From contig OMYP01000010.1 in the NCBI GenBank assembly GCA_900315345.1, forward strand, positions 1 to 64,000: 64,000 nucleotides of DNA. The letters are read 5' to 3'. Positions 60,068-64,000 of the stretch are shown in pieces (position 1 is the first letter of the stretch; each line of letters starts with the position of its first letter). This DNA is from an uncultured Selenomonadales bacterium. GTDB lineage: Bacteria > Bacillota > Negativicutes > Acidaminococcales > Acidaminococcaceae. The position numbers and the translations under genes were made by a program. The notes beneath the pieces were generated by a model. The model was given only the letters and a program-made list of their open reading frames with translations, was not told where the DNA came from and made no database searches.

Positions 60068-60865
60068 ATGGAATTTAAAATGTTGCACTATGTTGTGGAA
60101 GATGCAGTAGCTACGATTACGCTGGATTATGCGCCGACCTTAAATGCGCTGGACATGAACCTGGCCCTGGAATTGGAAGCTGCCCTGAAACAGGCGGAAG
60201 AAGATGCGGCGGTGAAGGCGGTGGTACTTACCGGCGCCGGCCGTGCGTTCTGCGGCGGCGGTGACATCCGTTTTATGAAAGCCCATTGCGAAGAACCGGA
60301 TTTTGCGGATACTTCCATGGGACCGCTGGCAGGAAAACTGTCTGAAATCGTTTTGTATATTAAGAAGATGACGAAGCTGGTGGTCTGCGCTGTTGCAGGG
60401 GCTGCTGCCGGCGGCGGCTGCAATTTGGCCCTGGGCTGTGATTTTGTTTTCGCTGCAGACAACGCTAAATTCCTGCAGGCTTTTGTAGGCATTGCCCTGA
60501 TCCCGGATACCAGCGGCGGTTATATGCTGCCCCGGGCCATTGGGACCCACCGCGCCATGGATATGTTCGTAACGGGCCGTCCGGTAAGCGCGCAGGAATG
60601 CTTTGAACTGGGTCTGGTGAAGGAAGTCACCACGGCGGAAGATTTGCTGCCGAAAGCCACCGCTTTTGCGAAAAAGCTGGCTGCCGGTCCCACTCTGGCT
60701 TATGCTAACATGAAGAAGATGATGTTCGTCAGCATGTACCAGGGGTTTGAAGAATTTATCAAGGCGGAAGTTGCGCTGCAGAACGAATGCGCCAACAGCG
60801 CGGACTTTAAGGAAGGCATCACTGCGTTCCTGGAAAAACGGAAAGCTAAGTTTACCGGAAAATAA
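60068..60865 (+). CDS. enoyl-CoA hydratase/isomerase (crotonase) family protein
   Basis: 265 residues with CAGGAGG upstream. Crotonase blocks: TLNALDMNLALELEAAL, VVLTGAGRAFCGGGDIRFMK (first oxyanion-hole strand), CAVAGAAAGGGCNLALGCDFVFAADNAKF (second) and FVGIALIPDTSGGYMLPR. The acidic residue that hydratases use in the last block is replaced by Asp in IPDTSGG. It may take part in crotonyl-CoA/butyrate formation, as in glutamate fermentation by Acidaminococcaceae; the exact substrate is unproven. hydE follows after 26 bases. Confidence 0.85.
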   Translation: MEFKMLHYVVEDAVATITLDYAPTLNALDMNLALELEAALKQAEEDAAVKAVVLTGAGRAFCGGGDIRFMKAHCEEPDFADTSMGPLAGKLSEIVLYIKKMTKLVVCAVAGAAAGGGCNLALGCDFVFAADNAKFLQAFVGIALIPDTSGGYMLPRAIGTHRAMDMFVTGRPVSAQECFELGLVKEVTTAEDLLPKATAFAKKLAAGPTLAYANMKKMMFVSMYQGFEEFIKAEVALQNECANSADFKEGITAFLEKRKAKFTGK

Positions 60866-60891
60866 ACTCTACTTTAGCGCTTGATTATTTT

Positions 60892-61989
60892 ATGAATATT
60901 TCTGCTGTTCTAAACAAAAAAGAACTGAATAAAGACGACCTTATTTCCCTTCTGGGCCGCACCGCGCCCGACGAACTGGACCAGCTTTACGCCGCGGCTT
61001 ATGCGGTAAAAAAGGAATGGGTAGGCAATGTGGATTATTACCGGGGCCTGCTGGAATTTTCCAACCGCTGTATTAAAAACTGCTGTTACTGCGGTATCCG
61101 CCGGGGCAACGAAGAAGTGGAGCGCTTTGACACGGCGAAGGAAGATATTATCGCTATGGCCCGCTGGTGTTATGAACAGCAGTACGGTTCGGTGACACTG
61201 CAGTCGGGGGAACGGCAGGACGATGGCTTTATTGATTTCGTGGAAGACGTGGTTCGGGAAATCAAATCCATCGGTAACGGTGCCTTGGGCATTACCCTCT
61301 GTGTAGGGGAACAGACAAAAGAGACCTACCGCCGCTGGTACAATGCAGGGGCACACCGATATCTGCTGCGGATCGAAAGCAGCAATCCGGCCTTGTATAA
61401 GACGCTGCACCCTCAGGACGGGCATCACCGGTGGGAAGTGCGTAAAGCCTGTCTGGATGCTTTGGCGGAAATCGGATACCAGGTGGGTACCGGGGTCATG
61501 ATCGGCCTGCCCGGGCAGACCCTGGAAGATTTAGCCAACGATATTTTATTTTATAAAGAGCAGAATATTGCCATGATCGGCATGGGACCCTACGTAGTGC
61601 ATCACAACACGCCTCTGGGGCAAAAGGTCTGCGAAGCAGGACTTGATACACCGGAAGCCCGGGCAGACCGTCTGCGGTTAAGTGTGAATATGGTTGCGGT
61701 GACGCGGCTTTTCCTGAAGGATGTGAACATTGCGGCCACCACAGCCATGCAGACCCTCCATCCTTTGGGACGGGAAATGGCACTGAAGGCCGGGGCCAAT
61801 ATTTTAATGCCCCTGGTTACATTGCCGAAGTTCCGCAGCCAGTACCAGCTGTACGACAACAAGCCCTGTCTGGAAGACGGCCAGGAGCAGTGCCGCAACT
61901 GCCTCAGCGCAAGGGTGGCTTCCGTAGGCGATAAGGTGGGCTGGGGACAGTGGGGCGACTCGCCGCACTTTTTCAATAATTTGAAATAG
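60892..61989 (+). CDS. hydE: [FeFe]-hydrogenase maturation radical-SAM protein HydE
   Basis: 365 residues. The radical-SAM cluster motif is CxxxCxxC in NRCIKNCCYCGIRRGN (around 60). HydE/BioB-like blocks follow: SVTLQSGERQDDGFIDFVEDVV, YLLRIESSNPALYKTLHP, GTGVMIGLPGQTLEDLANDI, IGMGPYVVHHNTPLG and TTAMQTLHPLGREMALKAGANILMP. It makes part of the H-cluster organic ligand together with HydF and HydG, which are not in the window. The start lacks a clear ribosome-binding site and may depend on the upstream crotonase gene. Confidence 0.9.
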   Translation: MNISAVLNKKELNKDDLISLLGRTAPDELDQLYAAAYAVKKEWVGNVDYYRGLLEFSNRCIKNCCYCGIRRGNEEVERFDTAKEDIIAMARWCYEQQYGSVTLQSGERQDDGFIDFVEDVVREIKSIGNGALGITLCVGEQTKETYRRWYNAGAHRYLLRIESSNPALYKTLHPQDGHHRWEVRKACLDALAEIGYQVGTGVMIGLPGQTLEDLANDILFYKEQNIAMIGMGPYVVHHNTPLGQKVCEAGLDTPEARADRLRLSVNMVAVTRLFLKDVNIAATTAMQTLHPLGREMALKAGANILMPLVTLPKFRSQYQLYDNKPCLEDGQEQCRNCLSARVASVGDKVGWGQWGDSPHFFNNLK

Positions 61990-62024
61990 AAAAAAGCGAC
62001 GCCCTAAAGGACGTCGCTTTTTTT
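61990..62024. terminator. bidirectional terminator between hydE and the NSS symporter
   Basis: Stem aaaaaagcgacg / cgtcgctttttt with a 10-base loop, serving two convergent genes. Confidence 0.9.
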
Positions 62025-62035
62025 GTGTCAGTTTA

Positions 62036-63406
62036 TCAATGCCCGAAAATGGCGATATAACCGTTGACGAAGATGTACAGAACCACCAGGGGCAGGATGT
62101 AGGTTAAATAGAACCGCAGCCATTTGGGGAAGGCGATGCCGTTGCCGGTGTCAGCCTCTTTGACAAAGTTATCCCAGCCCCATCCGTAACGGCTGGTACA
62201 GAAGGCCAGATAGACCAGGCTGCCCAAAGGCAGCAGGTTGTTGCTGACCACAAAGTCTTCCAGATCCAGCACACCTGTGCCTTTACCCAGAGGCTGGAAG
62301 CTGCTCCAGATGTTAAAGCCGAAGATGCAGGGCAGGGACAGCACAATGATGGCAACAGTACCCAGCTTGATGACGTTTTTCCGTTCCCAGCCGGTGAGAT
62401 CGCAGATGCAGGCGATGATGTTTTCAAATACGGCGATGACCGTGGACATGGCGGCGAAGGTCATGAACAGGAAAAACAGGGTACCCCAAAACTGTCCGCC
62501 GGCCATGTGGTTGAATACGTTGGGCAGGGTCACGAAAAGCAGGTTAGGACCTGCCCCCGGGTCTACGTTATAGGCAGAGCAGGCGGGGAAGATGATAAGC
62601 CCGCTCATAATAGCCACGAAGGTGTCAAGCAGGATGACGCAGATAGCTTCCCCTGTCAGCCGTTTTTCCTTGCCGATGTAGCTGCCGAAGATGGCCAGGG
62701 CTCCGATGCCCAGACTCAGGGTGAAGAAGGCCTGGCCCATGGCGGCGAAGATCACTTCATTGACTCCGTATTTAGCCAGGCGGCTGAGGTCTGGCTGCAG
62801 GAAGTAGGCCAGGCCGCTTTCCCCGCCTGGGAGCATGACGGAATGGATTGCCAGGGCGATCATTAAGAACAGCAGGCATGTCATCATAAATTTTGTGATC
62901 CGTTCTACGCCGGCTTCTACGCCCAGATAGCAGACCCCAAAACCCAGGACGACGGCTAAAACCATATAGCCGATCATAGTAACCGGGTCGGTGACAAGAC
63001 CACCTAATACGCCGCCGATATCCTTGGCGGCAAGGCCGGTGAAAGCGCCGGTGGCCATTTTGTATAAATAATAAAACATCCAGCCGGTAATGGTGGTGTA
63101 GTACATCATCAGCATGACGTTGCCTAAAATGCACCCGTATTTGTACAGGTGCCATTTGGTACCTTTGGGCTCCAGAATGTCAAAGGATTTTGCCGCGCTG
63201 CGCTGGCTGGCCCGGCCTACGGAAAATTCCGCTACCATGATGGGAAGGCCCAGGATGGCCAGGAAGAAAAGATAAATCAGTACAAAAGACGCGCCTCCGT
63301 ATTTTCCGGTAATATAAGGGAAACGCCAGACGTTTCCTAAACCGATGGCACAGCCTGCCGATACAAGTATAAAACCCAGACGCGTTGAAAAACTTCCCCG
63401 CTCCAT
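62036..63406 (-). CDS. sodium-dependent transporter, NSS (neurotransmitter:sodium symporter) family
   Basis: 456 residues from the start at 63406, preferred because GGAGGTG lies 7 bases upstream on the minus strand and the protein then begins MERGSFSTRLGFILVSAGCAIGLGNVWRFPY, the classic NSS helix-1 motif with the sodium and substrate sites. It has eleven to twelve hydrophobic segments; IAVFENIIACICDLTGW and FFSLMTFAAMSTVIAVFE-like helix 8 are typical of bacterial amino-acid (LeuT-type) carriers. The substrate is probably an amino acid, not defined. Confidence 0.88.
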   Translation of the reverse strand: MERGSFSTRLGFILVSAGCAIGLGNVWRFPYITGKYGGASFVLIYLFFLAILGLPIMVAEFSVGRASQRSAAKSFDILEPKGTKWHLYKYGCILGNVMLMMYYTTITGWMFYYLYKMATGAFTGLAAKDIGGVLGGLVTDPVTMIGYMVLAVVLGFGVCYLGVEAGVERITKFMMTCLLFLMIALAIHSVMLPGGESGLAYFLQPDLSRLAKYGVNEVIFAAMGQAFFTLSLGIGALAIFGSYIGKEKRLTGEAICVILLDTFVAIMSGLIIFPACSAYNVDPGAGPNLLFVTLPNVFNHMAGGQFWGTLFFLFMTFAAMSTVIAVFENIIACICDLTGWERKNVIKLGTVAIIVLSLPCIFGFNIWSSFQPLGKGTGVLDLEDFVVSNNLLPLGSLVYLAFCTSRYGWGWDNFVKEADTGNGIAFPKWLRFYLTYILPLVVLYIFVNGYIAIFGH

Positions 63407-63644
63407 GAAAACACCTCCGTTGTCTTGAATGAAAAATTCTGTAAACTTTATATTCATATTATAACAATTTGTGAAGTAAATTGCTACAGGTATGTGCAAT
63501 AAACGAATAATGATTTTATTGACTAATAAACTTTGTTGTGGTTTAATATTTTATAGAATAGTATGCTGTTGCAAAAGCTGCGGCAGGGAAGATCCGGCAC
63601 AGCAGAAACCTGCCGGGTTCTGTACTTTTTAAGGAGGAATTAGA

Positions 63645-64000
63645 ATGAGCTTTTTCAGTGAATTTAAAGAATTTGCGGTTCGCGGTAATGTGGTAGATAT
63701 GGCTGTAGGCGTTGTAATCGGCGGCGCTTTCGGAAAAATCGTTACTTCTTTTGTAAATGATATCGTGATGCCTCCTTTAGGAAAACTGGTAGGCGACGTA
63801 GATTTTTCCAACCTGTACATTAACCTGACCGATAAAAACTATGCCACTCTGGCTGACGCAAAAAAAGCCGGCGCGGCAGTCATCGCTTACGGTTCCTTTA
63901 TCAATACGGTCATTGACTTCCTGCTGGTTGCTTTTGCCGTGTTTGTCGTTATCAAACAGATCAACCGCATGCGTAAACCGGCGGAAGAACCGGCTCCGGC
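63645..64000 (+). CDS. mscL: large-conductance mechanosensitive channel, 5' part
   Basis: Runs off the window end after 118 residues. AAGGAGGAAT precedes ATG 63645. The N-terminal amphipathic helix and TM1 are diagnostic: [41 protein letters not shown] periplasmic loop follows, then TM2 ([25 protein letters not shown]) and the start of the C-terminal tail. It forms the homopentameric tension-gated pore that protects against osmotic downshock. Confidence 0.93.
   Translation, partial: MSFFSEFKEFAVRGNVVDMAVGVVIGGAFGKIVTSFVNDIVMPPLGKLVGDVDFSNLYINLTDKNYATLADAKKAGAAVIAYGSFINTVIDFLLVAFAVFVVIKQINRMRKPAEEPAP

Overview
The window looks like a chromosomal segment of a diderm Firmicute of the class Negativicutes, most likely an Acidaminococcaceae (Acidaminococcus or a close relative). 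The assignment is inferred from gene content. Firmicute-like genes and strong Shine-Dalgarno sites sit beside outer-membrane functions: a TonB-dependent receptor, a PagL-like outer-membrane enzyme, and a YadA-type trimeric autotransporter that ends in an SLH domain. Anaerobic functions (HydE, crotonase) and glutamate-related hydrolases fit the same group.

Layout. 1-2430: wreck of a lambda-like tail module (gpL-like, gpK-like and TipJ-like pieces) carrying a small AT-rich insert and broken by a truncated IS91-family element. 2500-4850: HU, a ZIP metal transporter behind an unusually palindromic promoter region, a small degenerate repeat array, then a truncated DNA methyltransferase and an HNH protein. 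4990-9883: a strong promoter, a cobalamin riboswitch with terminator, a very long TonB receptor and a propeller-like protein. 10400-20620: Maf, an IS1595-like remnant, a CapA/DcuC-like/AbgA-like/AllC-like group that may release and use glutamate-type compounds, small secreted and membrane proteins, a MITE, and a CcdA-thioredoxin fusion. 20957-27594: ilvB-ilvN, carB and purC (core metabolism). 27943-34950: SSS symporter, secreted tannase-like esterase, secreted protein, lipoprotein barnase with barstar, and a cysteine-peptidase-like protein.

35100-45350 is the most unusual part. A serine recombinase diverges from a Cas12f/TnpB-like protein whose first RuvC aspartate is alanine. A structured, apparently non-coding leader precedes that gene, and its stop codon lies 63 bases before a giant trimeric autotransporter adhesin. 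The adhesin is itself split by a 19-bp deletion in a repeat, which puts the membrane anchor out of frame. The arrangement suggests a nuclease-dead RNA-guided regulator of a surface adhesin. That is an inference, and no CRISPR array is visible.

45600-50450: several small secreted proteins, PagL-like, SH3b, MetQ and an M20 hydrolase. 50525-59923: an NHLM-type peptide export locus (two adaptors, a C39 peptidase-ABC transporter and an ABC permease/ATPase) headed by a SPASM-domain protein that lacks the radical-SAM cysteine motif; no precursor peptide is recognisable. 60068-64000: crotonase, hydE, an NSS-family symporter and the start of mscL. I found no rRNA, tRNA or CRISPR array.
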